A stretch of DNA of 64,000 nucleotides from Rhodoplanes sp963724735. GTDB lineage: Bacteria > Pseudomonadota > Alphaproteobacteria > Rhizobiales > Xanthobacteraceae. Each line of letters starts with the position of its first letter. Within the stretch, counting starts at the first letter, position 1. Positions 9,278-20,265 of the stretch are shown piece by piece. Under the pieces are notes generated by a model. It made no database searches and was not told where the DNA came from. It saw only the letters and a program-made list of their open reading frames with translations. The position numbers and the translations under genes were made by a program. The stretch spans positions 1 through 64,000 of the forward strand of contig CAVRVX010000008.1 of assembly GCA_963724735.1 (NCBI GenBank). Direction: 5' to 3'.

Positions 9278-9291
9278 TTGATCTTGATCAA
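9278..9291. promoter_or_regulatory. FixK/FNR-type box upstream of hemN
   Basis: The sequence TTGATCTTGATCAA is a perfect match to the palindromic FNR/FixK consensus TTGAT-N4-ATCAA. Its centre (9284.5) lies about 41.5 bp before position 9326, the second candidate ATG of hemN. This is the classic class II activator distance if transcription starts there. Regulation by oxygen limitation through a FixK/FNR protein is therefore likely for oxygen-independent haem synthesis. Confidence 0.8.
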
Positions 9292-9325
9292 GGCCCGTGG
9301 CGCAGCGGCTTACCAGACTATGTTT

Positions 9326-10672
9326 ATGGACAACGTGATCGCGCTCGCCGAACGTAACGTTCCCCGCTACACGTCGTATCCGACCGCCCCGCATTTCACC
9401 GCGGCGGTCGATGCATCGGCGTATGCGGGCTGGCTTCGCGCAATTCCGGCGGACGCGACGCTGTCGCTCTATCTTCACGTTCCGTATTGCACCGAGATCT
9501 GCCGCTATTGCGGGTGCCACACCAAGGCGACCCGGCGCGGCAAGCCGCTCGACGCCTACGCGGCAACGCTCCTCGGCGAGATCGATCTGGTCGCCACCGC
9601 ACTAACCGCCCGCCGCGTCGTGCATCTTCATTGGGGCGGCGGCACGCCCTCGATTCTGGGTCCGCAGCGCCTCGCGGCCGTCACCTCAGCCATATCAGAC
9701 CGTTTCGATTTGTCCGGTCCGGCCGAGCACGCGATCGAGCTTGATCCGCGCCGGATGAGCAAACGCCTGGCGCAGGCGCTTGCCGCGATCGGCATCACGC
9801 GCGCGAGCCTCGGCGTGCAGGAATTCTCCGCCCATGTGCAACGGGCGATCGGGCGCATCCAGCCCTTCGATGTGGTTAAACAGGCGGCCCGCGACCTGCG
9901 CTCCGCAGGAATCGGGCGCATCAATATCGATCTGATGTACGGGCTGCCGCACCAGACCGTCGCCGAGGTGGAGCGCACCGCCAGCCTTGCCGCCTCGCTC
10001 GAGCCCGCGCGTCTCGCACTGTTCGGCTACGCCCATGTGCCCTGGTTCAAAGCCAACCAGAAACTGATCGACGTCACGGCGCTACCCGGCCCAGCCGAGC
10101 GGATCGAGCAGGCCCAGGCGGCTTCGCGCGTGCTCGCGCGGCACGGCTATGTGCCGATCGGCCTCGATCATTTCGCCCTGCCGGAGGACGATCTCGCAGC
10201 CGCGCAGCGCGCGGGCCGCCTGCACAGGAATTTTCAGGGCTATACGACTGACTCGGCGGACGCGTTGATCGCTCTTGGCGCCTCGGCGATCGGGCAACTG
10301 CCCCAGGGCTTCGTACAGAACGCCGTCGACATCGCCGGCTATGCGCGCGCGATCGCGCAAGGCGCCTTCGCCACGGTAAAGGGCATCGCGGTTTCCACCG
10401 ATGACGTGCTGCGCGCGAAAATCATCGAGCGCCTGATGTGCGACCTTGCCGTCGATCTCGACAGCCTCTCTGTCCGGCCGGCGCTAAACGACGATGCAAG
10501 CTTTACACGCGAACTCGCCGGTCTGCGCCCGCTCGCGGCGGCCGGCATGGTCCGCATTGACGGGCGACGCATCACGGTGACCGACCAAGGCCGCCCTTTC
10601 GTCCGGCTCGTGGCGGCGGCGTTCGACGCCTATTTGCCGCAGCACGCCTCGCGCCACTCAATCGCAGTGTAG
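9326..10672 (+). CDS. hemN: oxygen-independent coproporphyrinogen III oxidase
   Basis: A radical-SAM enzyme that converts coproporphyrinogen III to protoporphyrinogen IX without oxygen. The cluster motif is C-x3-C-x2-C-x-C (Cys55, 59, 62, 64; YCTEICRYCGCH), preceded by the HemN-typical VPRYTSYPTAPHF near residues 12-24. GGGTPS and the Y-G-L-P-x-Q-T motif follow at the expected places. Starts at 9320 or 9326 fit family length (about 449 residues); longer in-frame starts would run through the FixK/FNR box. There is no good Shine-Dalgarno sequence before the ATG, so translation may be leaderless. It is divergent from the DUF892 gene. Confidence 0.95.
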   Translation: MDNVIALAERNVPRYTSYPTAPHFTAAVDASAYAGWLRAIPADATLSLYLHVPYCTEICRYCGCHTKATRRGKPLDAYAATLLGEIDLVATALTARRVVHLHWGGGTPSILGPQRLAAVTSAISDRFDLSGPAEHAIELDPRRMSKRLAQALAAIGITRASLGVQEFSAHVQRAIGRIQPFDVVKQAARDLRSAGIGRINIDLMYGLPHQTVAEVERTASLAASLEPARLALFGYAHVPWFKANQKLIDVTALPGPAERIEQAQAASRVLARHGYVPIGLDHFALPEDDLAAAQRAGRLHRNFQGYTTDSADALIALGASAIGQLPQGFVQNAVDIAGYARAIAQGAFATVKGIAVSTDDVLRAKIIERLMCDLAVDLDSLSVRPALNDDASFTRELAGLRPLAAAGMVRIDGRRITVTDQGRPFVRLVAAAFDAYLPQHASRHSIAV

Positions 10673-10912
10673 CGGACGCCGATCCGCTAACGCGTTGCTG
10701 GTCCGCGCAAACCGAATCACGGCGAAGTCCCTCCCAAGGTCGCGGCTGTGCGATCCGATTGGCCCTTTTCGCCGTAAACGCTCTCAACCATTACGCCTTC
10801 GCGCCAGCGATCGGACAGGCTGAAAATGAAATGAAAATATGAGGACTTGTGCTATGCCGCGGCGGCGGAGGACGCCGCATTCGGACTATGTAAGCCAGCT
10901 GAGTTTCGATTG

Positions 10913-11359
10913 ATGCCGATAACCAACGAAAAGCAACCAGTTCCGCGCCTATTCATTCTCGGCGCCGCGCTCGTTAGCGGCATGCTGCTTTCGGTCGCGG
11001 CGCAGGTGGCCCTGGCGCGGCTCGGACTCGATCTGGACGCGGTTTGGCGCGGCGTCCGCGGGCCTCAAGCGCAATTGCGCGCGGCATTCGCCTGGTGGCT
11101 GATCGCCGGCATTTCCTTCCTGGGCGGCTTCGTCATCGCCGCCTTGGCGAAGTATTTTTCCCTCTATCCGGTGCGCTCCGCGGGCGTGCGCTGGGTTTCA
11201 GGCGCGATCGCCGTCGCGGCGCTCACCCTTGTCGCGCATGAGGCGACCGCGCGGTCCGGCCTGCCGCCTGCCGCGAGCGTCGGCATCGGCATTTCCGTTC
11301 AATGCCTTGCCGGCTTGCTGTCGATGCTCGGCGCCTTCTTTGTGGTGCGGCGATGGTGA
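10913..11359 (+). CDS. four-helix inner-membrane protein of unknown function
   Basis: A 148-residue protein with four predicted membrane helices, at about residues 13-37, 60-84, 93-110 and 122-145, and a basic end (VVRRW). The start is put at ATG 10913, where the protein opens with a short polar stretch. An in-frame ATG at 10847 adds 22 unconvincing residues. I see no transporter or enzyme motif. The 240 bp between hemN and this gene hold no clear gene. The A-rich stretch at 10823-10843 may be promoter. Confidence 0.7.
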   Translation: MPITNEKQPVPRLFILGAALVSGMLLSVAAQVALARLGLDLDAVWRGVRGPQAQLRAAFAWWLIAGISFLGGFVIAALAKYFSLYPVRSAGVRWVSGAIAVAALTLVAHEATARSGLPPAASVGIGISVQCLAGLLSMLGAFFVVRRW

Positions 11360-11439
11360 CGCGGCGCTGGCGTGTCAAAGCATACTGGCCGTGCTAGAAG
11401 CCGACGCCGCCCAAACCTCATCAGTCTCGCCGAGCAGCC

Positions 11440-12684
11440 ATGAAACGAGCAGGACAACGGATGCATTTCACTCGCCGCTCGGCGGTGCTCGCTCTCGGGC
11501 TCGTCTGCTTGGCGCCGATGGTGCTGCTCCCGGACCCCGGTTCCGCGGCGCCGCGCGCACGCCGGGCGGGCGCGGCGCAGCACGCCGCACCAAAGCCTCC
11601 GCAAGGGCCGCCTCCACGCGCCGCATTCACCGAACGGGAACAAGCCGCCGCGGTCATTCCGGGCATACCCGACGCCCGTTTCTGGGCCGACTCGGTGGAG
11701 GAGTATCAACGCGTGCTCGGACCGTTCAATGGTCCCTGGCTTGCTTTGTCGGCGGGTGGCGAGGATTCGGCTTTCGGTGCGGGCCTCCTGACCGGCCTGT
11801 CGGAGAAGGGCCGAAGGCCCGATTATACGGTGGTCACCGGCGTGAGCTCGGGCGCGCTGCTTGCGCCCTTCGTCTTCCTCGGGCCCTCCCGCGATGTCGA
11901 TCTCAAGCGCGATTTCACCGCGATCAGCGCCGCCGACGTGTTCGAGGACCGCCGCACCGTCGACGGCCTCCTGGACACATGGCCACTGCGCGAATTCATT
12001 GCCAAGCGGATCACGCCGCAGCTTCTCGCCGAGATCGCGAACGAGCACCGTCGCGGGCGCCGGCTGATCATCGTCACCACCAATATCGATGCGGCCCGGC
12101 CGATCGCGTGGAACATGGGCGCGATCGCCGCGGCCGGCGGCGAGGCCGCGCTCAAGCTGTTTCGCGACATTCTGCTTGCGACGAGCGCCATTCCGGGGCT
12201 GTTCCCGCCGGTGCTGATCGACGTCGAGGCAAATGGGAAGCGGTTCTCGGAAATGCATTTGGATGGCGGCCTCGCCGCCACGATCTATATCGCCCCGGAT
12301 TCGATGCTGCTCGCCTCCTCCGCGCTTCGCTTTCCGGCGTCGCAAATCACGCTGATCCTCAACAGCAAGCTCGTGTCGGAATTCTCGGTGACCGACCGGA
12401 CCCTCGTGGGCGTGCTCGGCCGCTCGCTCTCGGTCGGCGTCAAACGTGCGACCCGCAGCGCCGCGATCCTCATTGCCGCCGCGGCGCGACGCGTGGGGAC
12501 CGATTTCAATGTCGCCTATGTCGACCAGACATTCGACGAACCGAGCCGCGGCATGTTCGACCCCGACTACATGAAGGCCCTGTTCGAAGCCGGGCGGCGG
12601 CAAGGTCAGAGCGATCAGCCGTTCCGCCATGCGATGCCGGAGGCGACACCCCCACAGGCGGCGACACCGCAGCACGCCAACTGA
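11440..12684 (+). CDS. patatin-like phospholipase, secreted or periplasmic
   Basis: A 414-residue protein with an N-terminal signal sequence or anchor (hydrophobic run about 14-31) and a proline/alanine-rich linker (about 35-62). The patatin core follows. The glycine-rich oxyanion loop is SAGGEDSAFGAG (104-115), the nucleophile elbow is GVSSG (134-138, Ser136), and the catalytic aspartate lies in DGG at 275-277. Patatin enzymes use this Ser-Asp dyad to hydrolyse acyl lipids. The length and linker suggest action outside the cytoplasm. It sits alone between an unknown membrane protein and a convergent ialB-like gene. Confidence 0.9.
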   Translation: MKRAGQRMHFTRRSAVLALGLVCLAPMVLLPDPGSAAPRARRAGAAQHAAPKPPQGPPPRAAFTEREQAAAVIPGIPDARFWADSVEEYQRVLGPFNGPWLALSAGGEDSAFGAGLLTGLSEKGRRPDYTVVTGVSSGALLAPFVFLGPSRDVDLKRDFTAISAADVFEDRRTVDGLLDTWPLREFIAKRITPQLLAEIANEHRRGRRLIIVTTNIDAARPIAWNMGAIAAAGGEAALKLFRDILLATSAIPGLFPPVLIDVEANGKRFSEMHLDGGLAATIYIAPDSMLLASSALRFPASQITLILNSKLVSEFSVTDRTLVGVLGRSLSVGVKRATRSAAILIAAAARRVGTDFNVAYVDQTFDEPSRGMFDPDYMKALFEAGRRQGQSDQPFRHAMPEATPPQAATPQHAN

Positions 12685-12749
12685 CCGTGCTGTGCTCGGT
12701 TGCGGACGAGCGCCGGGTTTTTTAGACGGCGCGAAGCGCGGAGCTTGCA

Positions 12750-13418
12750 TCAGCGGCACTCTTGCGCAACACGGTCGAGCGCCTGGGCGAGTCCCTTGAG
12801 CGAATAAACGTCGGATGAATTGGTGCCGCGCGCGGAAACGCCTTTCACCGTCATGTCGCCCGCCTTGCGCATTGATTCGACGAGCCGCGGTTCTTCGGCA
12901 GCGTTCTTGACCCAGCCGCCGTCGCTCTGCGTGTACATCGCGAAGCTCGCGCCTCCGATCTCGAGCGACGCCTCGGCGTTCGGCTTGAAGGAATAGCCGA
13001 ACATCACGGAAACTTCGTTGCGGACATTGTCGGCCGGACGCGAGGCGATGAAGACATAGGTGGCGTCGCGCGGCCGGTTCGGCGGCTCGGTCTGGGTCTT
13101 GGCCGGCTTGGCGAGCGCGAAACAGACCTTTCGTCCGCCCGGGCTTGCGGCGTATGCGCCCCAATCGCCGAACTGGCCGAGAAGCGTCGGCTGGCTCGCA
13201 CCGCCGCCGGGCGCGGAAGGTTTTGCGACGGACTGCGCCGGCTGTTGGGCGGGCTTCTGTGCAGGCGGCTTCGGCTTTGCCGGCTGCGTCGGCGCCGGTC
13301 GCTGCGCGGGTTCGGCGGGCGCTTGAGCCAGCTCGATTCCGGCGGACGGTGCAGAAAGGCCGAAAACGACCGCGCACAGGCCAGCGGGGATTGACGCACG
13401 CCTCCAACGAAACACCAT
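12750..13418 (-). CDS. invasion-associated locus B (IalB) family protein
   Basis: A 222-residue protein with a signal peptide (to about residue 33), a Pro/Lys/Ala-rich spacer (about 35-75) and a C-terminal IalB domain of about 145 residues. The domain begins FGDWGAYA and includes VCFALAKP, then VSVMFGYSF, and ends in ECR. IalB-like periplasmic proteins are abundant in Rhizobiales, in most of which they have no known link to invasion. The start at ATG 13418 puts the signal peptide at the N-terminus; an upstream ATG (13457) adds 13 polar residues. It is convergent with the patatin gene. Confidence 0.88.
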   Translation of the reverse strand: MVFRWRRASIPAGLCAVVFGLSAPSAGIELAQAPAEPAQRPAPTQPAKPKPPAQKPAQQPAQSVAKPSAPGGGASQPTLLGQFGDWGAYAASPGGRKVCFALAKPAKTQTEPPNRPRDATYVFIASRPADNVRNEVSVMFGYSFKPNAEASLEIGGASFAMYTQSDGGWVKNAAEEPRLVESMRKAGDMTVKGVSARGTNSSDVYSLKGLAQALDRVAQECR

Positions 13419-13590
13419 CGTCAAGTCTCCATGACGCGGATGCAGGTTACAAGTCATTGATTTTATAGGACATAAGCCTGACCCCGCCGCATCCTAGCCG
13501 AACCGGGCGCGAGCGCATAGAGCGAACGAAAATGATGGCCAGCCAAAGGCGATAAGCGGTACGGACGCCTCTGCGCCTCCCGCGCGCGGG

Positions 13591-13965
13591 TCAACGCGCC
13601 AATCGGTCGAGCACGCGTCGGGCAGCGACCCGATGCTTGGGGGAAATATGTGAAGCGACGAGACGAACCACGGTCGCCAGCACCGCCGCGTCATCGGCAA
13701 ATCCGAGCAACGGCATGACGTCCGGCATCGCATCGAAGGGCATGACGAAATAGGCGAGCGCACCAAGCAGCGCCAGTCTGGCCTGACGCGGCGTATTGCG
13801 ATCGAAGGCGCAATAATAGCCGGCCAGCAGGTCCTCCGCGAAAGGAAGCTTCGTCGCCACCCGCCTCAGCTTCGGCCAAAAGCGCCGCCGCACCAGCTCT
13901 TCGTCGCGCTGCGCGGCCTCTTCATTCACGCCGAAACCGCCCGCGTCGGCGAACTCGTAGCGCAT
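13591..13965 (-). CDS. YkvA family protein (DUF1232)
   Basis: A 124-residue protein whose centre carries the DUF1232/YkvA signature. This is a hydrophobic ALLGALAYFVMPFDAMPDV segment followed by GFADDAAVLATVVRLV, giving one or two short membrane-associated helices. Family members are small membrane proteins of unknown biochemical role. The start at ATG 13965 gives a soluble acidic lead. It is transcribed in the same direction as phhB upstream (14344 to 14051), with an 85-bp gap, so the two could share a transcript. Confidence 0.88.
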   Translation of the reverse strand: MRYEFADAGGFGVNEEAAQRDEELVRRRFWPKLRRVATKLPFAEDLLAGYYCAFDRNTPRQARLALLGALAYFVMPFDAMPDVMPLLGFADDAAVLATVVRLVASHISPKHRVAARRVLDRLAR

Positions 13966-14050
13966 CGTCTGTCCTCCGCGAGACCGCCAGAGATTAGGCG
14001 CGCGGCCTCGCCTGATCAGGTAGTCGCGCGTGCGCCTGGCACAAGCCTGC

Positions 14051-14344
14051 TCACGCCCCGGCGATGCGGTCCATCACCTCGGCGAGCGCTATGTCGCGCG
14101 TGGTGAGGCCGCCCGCATCGTGGGTCGACAATGTCACTTCAACCGTCTTGTAAACATTCGACCATTCGGGGTGATGGTCAAGCTTCTCGGCGGCCAGGGC
14201 GACCCGCGTCATGAAGCCGAAGGCGGCGCTGAAATCGCCGAACACAAAGGTCTTCGCGATGGCGTCGCGCCCTTCGACCTCACGCCAATTCTTCAGTCGG
14301 GCAAGCGCTTCGCGCCGCCTGTCTCCGCTCAGCCTTTCCGCCAT
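14051..14344 (-). CDS. phhB: pterin-4a-carbinolamine dehydratase
   Basis: A complete 97-residue PCD/DCoH-like enzyme. It dehydrates 4a-hydroxytetrahydrobiopterin, regenerating the cofactor of aromatic amino-acid hydroxylases. The active-site signature is HHPEWSNVYKTVEVTLSTHD, with His57, His58 and His75 in the positions known for this family, then GGLTTRDIALA. No phenylalanine hydroxylase gene is in the window, so the partner is elsewhere or the role is different (some bacteria use PCD in molybdopterin or folate metabolism). Confidence 0.95.
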   Translation of the reverse strand: MAERLSGDRRREALARLKNWREVEGRDAIAKTFVFGDFSAAFGFMTRVALAAEKLDHHPEWSNVYKTVEVTLSTHDAGGLTTRDIALAEVMDRIAGA

Positions 14345-14513
14345 GTGCGTGTCTCCGCAAGTGCCCAGCGCCCCACCGGCGCTGCCTCGTCAAACAAACG
14401 CCGGAATGCCCCGCCCGCAAAGAAGCGCATTGCGGGTGGCGACCGCGGCTCCGCATTCATATCTGATTGTCATTCCCTGCTACACTTCATAACGGCGCGG
14501 CGGAGGCGAGGCC

Positions 14514-15632
14514 ATGGGCTGGTCGGTCAGTATCGGTTCGATCGCGGGAACGGCGGTCCGTATTCACATCACCTTTGTCCTGTTTCTGATCTGGATTTTC
14601 GTCGCGAGCTGGGTTCAGGGCGGGCCTGAGGCGGCGTGGAACGGGCTTGCTTTCCTCATTCTCCTGTTCGCCTGCGTCCTCGCCCATGAGTTCGGGCACA
14701 TCTTCACGGCGCGCGCCTTTGGCGTCGCCACGCCCGACGTGACCCTGTTGCCGATCGGCGGCGTCGCGCGGCTCGAGCGCATCCCCGAGGAGCCGGTCGA
14801 AGAACTTCTGGTCGCCGTCGCCGGGCCGGCCGTGAACGTCGCGATCGCGCTCGTCCTCTTGGTCTTTTTCGGGGCGAACCTGTCGCTCCAGCATCTCGGC
14901 GCGGTGGAAAGCCAGCACGTGTCGATGGTCGACCGGCTCGCGATCGTGAACCTCTTCCTGGTGCTGTTCAACTTGATCCCCGCCTTCCCGATGGACGGCG
15001 GACGCGTTCTGCGGGCGTTGCTCGCGATGCGGCTCGGCCATGTGCGCGCGACCGAGGTGGCCGCGGCCATCGGCCAGTGGACCGCGTTCGCCCTCGGCTT
15101 TCTCGGCCTGCTCTTCAATCCGTTGCTCATCTTCATCGCGATCTTCGTCTATCTCGCCGCATCGTCCGAGGCGCAGCTCGTGGCGATCCGCGCCATGTCG
15201 CGCGACGTGCCGGTGAGCGCCGCGATGATCACTCAGTTTGCGACGCTATTTCCGGAGGAGCACATCGACGCCGCGATCGAAACGCTGCTGCAGACAAGTC
15301 AGAACATGTTTCCGGTGGTGGACGAGCAGCGCCGCCTTGTCGGCGTGCTCGGCCGCGACGAGATGATCCGCGCGCTCAAGCAGCGCGGCCCCGACGCCAA
15401 AGTGGTCGAGGTGATGACCACGGACATCCCGCTGATGAGCCATCGCGGCCGCCTCGAAGAGGCGTTCCGCATGCTGCAGGAAAAGTCCAAGCCGGCCGTC
15501 GGCATCATCGATCCCACGAGCCGTCTGATCGGCCTCGTCACCTCCGAAACCGTCGGCGAGATGCTGATGGTCCGCGACGCCTTGCCAAAAGGCGCGCAGG
15601 TCGGCCCCTGGAGCCGGGCGGCCGGCGCATAA
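14514..15632 (+). CDS. site-2 protease family membrane metalloprotease with C-terminal CBS pair
   Basis: A 372-residue M50 (site-2 protease) intramembrane zinc protease. Hydrophobic helices surround the zinc motif HEFGH (58-62), and the third ligand lies in NLIPAFPMDGG (153-163, Asp161). Further helices run to about residue 220. A cytoplasmic CBS pair (about 235-350) follows, an architecture found in the Rip3/SpoIVFB-like branch and thought to sense nucleotides or energy state. There is no PDZ domain, unlike RseP. The substrate is unknown. The gene stands alone; the 190 bp after it hold short inverted repeats but no gene. Confidence 0.92.
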   Translation: MGWSVSIGSIAGTAVRIHITFVLFLIWIFVASWVQGGPEAAWNGLAFLILLFACVLAHEFGHIFTARAFGVATPDVTLLPIGGVARLERIPEEPVEELLVAVAGPAVNVAIALVLLVFFGANLSLQHLGAVESQHVSMVDRLAIVNLFLVLFNLIPAFPMDGGRVLRALLAMRLGHVRATEVAAAIGQWTAFALGFLGLLFNPLLIFIAIFVYLAASSEAQLVAIRAMSRDVPVSAAMITQFATLFPEEHIDAAIETLLQTSQNMFPVVDEQRRLVGVLGRDEMIRALKQRGPDAKVVEVMTTDIPLMSHRGRLEEAFRMLQEKSKPAVGIIDPTSRLIGLVTSETVGEMLMVRDALPKGAQVGPWSRAAGA

Positions 15633-15919
15633 AAAGGCTTTAGACAGCCGAACCGCCGCGAAACGGCCGCATATCGTCCCAGGATAGAGCCGGATATCCT
15701 CCCAGGATAAGAGTCGTCGTCTCCGGCTCCTCTTGTCGCTGGGGCGAGTCGGGGGCATGCTTTGTCTCGGAGGCACCGGCGCCGCAACGCGCGAAGCGTA
15801 AGATGGGAGCGTGAGGTAAGATAGTGTGGCAGCGTCAGAGCCACTTGGCCGCCGAATCGGCGGACAACGATCCAGGTCCGCCGGACGGCGGCAACCGGCG
15901 GGAGCGTCTTTCCCTGTCG

Positions 15920-17386
15920 ATGCGACAGGCCTTTTTCATCATACCGTTCATCCTCTTTCTGCTGGTGGGCGCAGCGGGCGTCGCACTTTATTTTTCGACG
16001 TCGACGACAACCCTGCGGTTCGCTGTCGGCCCGCCGGGCGGCGAGGATGCGCGCCTGGTGCAGGCGCTCGCGCAGCAATTCGTCCGCGAGCGCGCCCCCA
16101 TCCGGCTCATTCCAGTCGTCACCGAAGGACCCGGAGCGGCGGCGCGCGCGCTCGACGATGGCCAGGCTGAACTTGGAATCGTCCGGCGCGATATCGCCTA
16201 TCCGCAAGCGGGCCAGGCGGTCGCCGAGCTTCGCGAGAGCGTCGTCGCCATCATCGTACCGGCAGCCGGATCGCTGGCGGCCGGCGGAGCGAAAGCGTCT
16301 CAGCAAAAACAGAGCGCGAAAGCGAAGAAACCGAAACCGATTGAAAAAATCGAAGATCTCGAGGGACGCCGCATCGGCGTGGTCGGGAGTGGGCCGGCCA
16401 ATACCGAGGCGTTCGATGTGATCCTCAAGCAATACCAGATCGCGCCCGACAAAGTCTTTCTCGTCAGGCTTGATCCGCGCGACATGGCCGGGTCGCTGCG
16501 GCCGAACTCAGTTGATGCGATCGTCGCGATCGGCCCGGTGGCAGGCTCGGTCATCGCCGATGCAATCGCCGCGTCGACCCACGGCAAGTCCCAACCAACC
16601 TTGCTCAAGATCGGCGCATCGGAGTCAATCGCGGCGCACCACCTCGTCTATGAGACGACCGAGATCAAGGCCGGCGTGCTGGGCGGTCAATCATCGCTGC
16701 CGGAAGAAAGCGTGGAAACGATCAGCGTCAAACACTACATCGTCGCGCGCAAATCGCTGCGGGAGAATACGGTCGCCGACTTCACCCGCCTTCTATTCGC
16801 CGCGCGCCAGACGCTTGGAAGCGAGTTCCCGGTCCTCGCCAAGATCGAAAAGCCGGACACCGATCGCGACGCCGCCGTGCCGGCCCATCCGGGCGCGGCT
16901 GCGTTTCTCGACAATGATCAGAAGACCTTCTTCGACAAATACAGCGACTATCTGTATTTCGGCCTGATGTTGATGTCGGGCGTCGGCTCTGGCTTGGCTT
17001 GGCTCGCGAGTTACGCCCGCGCCGACGACCGCGTGAAACGGTTGAAGGTTCTCGATCGTTTGCTTGACATCGTAAAGATGGCGCGCGCCGCTGAAACCGT
17101 CGATGAGCTGATCAGGCTGCGCGAGGAGGCGGACAGCATACTCAGCCGGACAATCCGCCAAGTCGAGTCGAACAAGCTGGACGAGTCGGCTTTGATGGCG
17201 TTCTCGCTCGCGCTCGATCAGGCGCAGCTCGCCATTTCCGACCGGCGTGCGACGCTGACCGGGCGCCCTCCGCCCGCGCCCAGTGGGGCTTTTCCCGAAG
17301 ACCCCAAGCAGACCGCCGTCGAACGCGCGCGAACCCGCATCAAGCAAATGGGGAAAGGCGCCAAGATCGTTCCCGAGCAGTCATAA
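15920..17386 (+). CDS. TAXI family TRAP-type solute-binding protein, membrane anchored
   Basis: A protein of about 488 residues. An N-terminal membrane segment (FFIIPFILFLLVGAAGVALYF) is followed by a TAXI-type periplasmic binding domain, with TLRFAVGPPGGEDARL as the first strand and loop and an AELGIVRRD motif. A second membrane helix near residue 340-360 (YLYFGLMLMSGVGSGLAWLA) precedes a charged cytoplasmic tail of about 120 residues. The tail is unusual for a simple TRAP binding protein and suggests signalling or tethering. A GTG at 15824 would add 32 residues; I prefer ATG 15920 with GGAGCG upstream. No TRAP membrane subunit gene is adjacent. Confidence 0.8.
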   Translation: MRQAFFIIPFILFLLVGAAGVALYFSTSTTTLRFAVGPPGGEDARLVQALAQQFVRERAPIRLIPVVTEGPGAAARALDDGQAELGIVRRDIAYPQAGQAVAELRESVVAIIVPAAGSLAAGGAKASQQKQSAKAKKPKPIEKIEDLEGRRIGVVGSGPANTEAFDVILKQYQIAPDKVFLVRLDPRDMAGSLRPNSVDAIVAIGPVAGSVIADAIAASTHGKSQPTLLKIGASESIAAHHLVYETTEIKAGVLGGQSSLPEESVETISVKHYIVARKSLRENTVADFTRLLFAARQTLGSEFPVLAKIEKPDTDRDAAVPAHPGAAAFLDNDQKTFFDKYSDYLYFGLMLMSGVGSGLAWLASYARADDRVKRLKVLDRLLDIVKMARAAETVDELIRLREEADSILSRTIRQVESNKLDESALMAFSLALDQAQLAISDRRATLTGRPPPAPSGAFPEDPKQTAVERARTRIKQMGKGAKIVPEQS

Positions 17387-17472
17387 TGTCGTCATTGCCT
17401 CGGGTTTGATCGAGACTATATTTAGTGCAGTGCGCGGGCCGAATGGCCCGCGTTCCGTTTCCAGGAAATCGC

Positions 17473-19296
<1,824 letters not shown>

Positions 19297-19383
19297 AGAG
19301 CCTTCCCGCTCGGATCAAGCCGGCGCATAGTCTCGCCTCGGATCGAAGCGCGCCTATTGACCTGACTGGAAGAGCCTCTCGTC

Positions 19384-20241
19384 GTGCCGGGTGATTCCAT
19401 AAACCTGCCCTGTCCCGCCTGCGGGACCGACACGGCGCAGCGGCTTCTCTATCGCAAGAACGACTGCGATATTTTTCGCTGCGAGGCCTGCGGTCTCGGC
19501 CGCGCCAAGGCGGTCTCGGGCTTCGATCCCGCGGCCTATTACACCGGCGGCTATTTCTCCGGCGAACATGCCGACGGCTACGCAGACTACTCTGGCGCCG
19601 AGCCGGTGCTGCGGCGTGAATTCGCCCGCACCGTCGATTTCATCCGCACGCTGCGCCCGCGCGGTCGGCTGCTGGAAATCGGCTGCGCCTACGGCTTTTT
19701 CCTCGACGAGGCCAAGCGCCATTACGATGTGCGTGGGATCGAGCTTGCCGCCGAGGCCGCCGCAGCCTGCCGCAGCCGCGGGCTTGACGTCGTGACCGGC
19801 GCAGCCGATGCGCCAACGCTGGACCGGCTCGGCCCCCCCTTTGACGTCATTGTCCTGCTCGACGTCATCGAGCATCTGCCTCGGCCTGACGAAGTGCTGA
19901 CGGTCGCCACGCAAAGGCTCGAGCGGAACGGAGTGATCGTGCTGACCACCGGCGATTTCGCTTCGCCCCTCGCCCGCCTGACCGGCGCGCGCTGGCGGCT
20001 CATGACCCCGCCGCAGCACCTGTGGTTCTTCACCGCCGAGAGTTTCCGTCAACTCGCGCGCCGCCAGGAGCTTGCCGTCGAGCGCATTGATTACCCCTGG
20101 AAAACCGTGCCGTTGTCGCTCATTCTGTTCCAAATCTTCCGCATGCTCGGGCGCGGGATCAAAGCGCCGGCGATGGCGAGCCGGATCGGCCTTCCGGCCA
20201 ACCTGTTCGACGCCATGCGCGTCGTGCTGCGGAAAGGGTGA
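19384..20241 (+). CDS. class I SAM-dependent methyltransferase with N-terminal zinc-ribbon
   Basis: A 285-residue protein with GTG start. The N-terminus carries two CxxC pairs (Cys10/13 and Cys33/36), a zinc-ribbon seen in methyltransferases of sugar or lipid-glycan pathways. The SAM fold follows with motif I LLEIGCAYGFFLDEA (about 96) and motif II-like VIVLLDVIEHLPRPDE, then a PQHLWFFTAESFRQL C-terminal motif. It starts a plus-strand cluster with an EamA-like protein, a GT2 glycosyltransferase and a DUF2304 protein, suggesting a role in envelope polysaccharide or lipid-linked sugar modification. Confidence 0.87.
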   Translation: MPGDSINLPCPACGTDTAQRLLYRKNDCDIFRCEACGLGRAKAVSGFDPAAYYTGGYFSGEHADGYADYSGAEPVLRREFARTVDFIRTLRPRGRLLEIGCAYGFFLDEAKRHYDVRGIELAAEAAAACRSRGLDVVTGAADAPTLDRLGPPFDVIVLLDVIEHLPRPDEVLTVATQRLERNGVIVLTTGDFASPLARLTGARWRLMTPPQHLWFFTAESFRQLARRQELAVERIDYPWKTVPLSLILFQIFRMLGRGIKAPAMASRIGLPANLFDAMRVVLRKG

Positions 20242-20265
20242 CATCGCCAGCGTTTCTCCCTCGGG

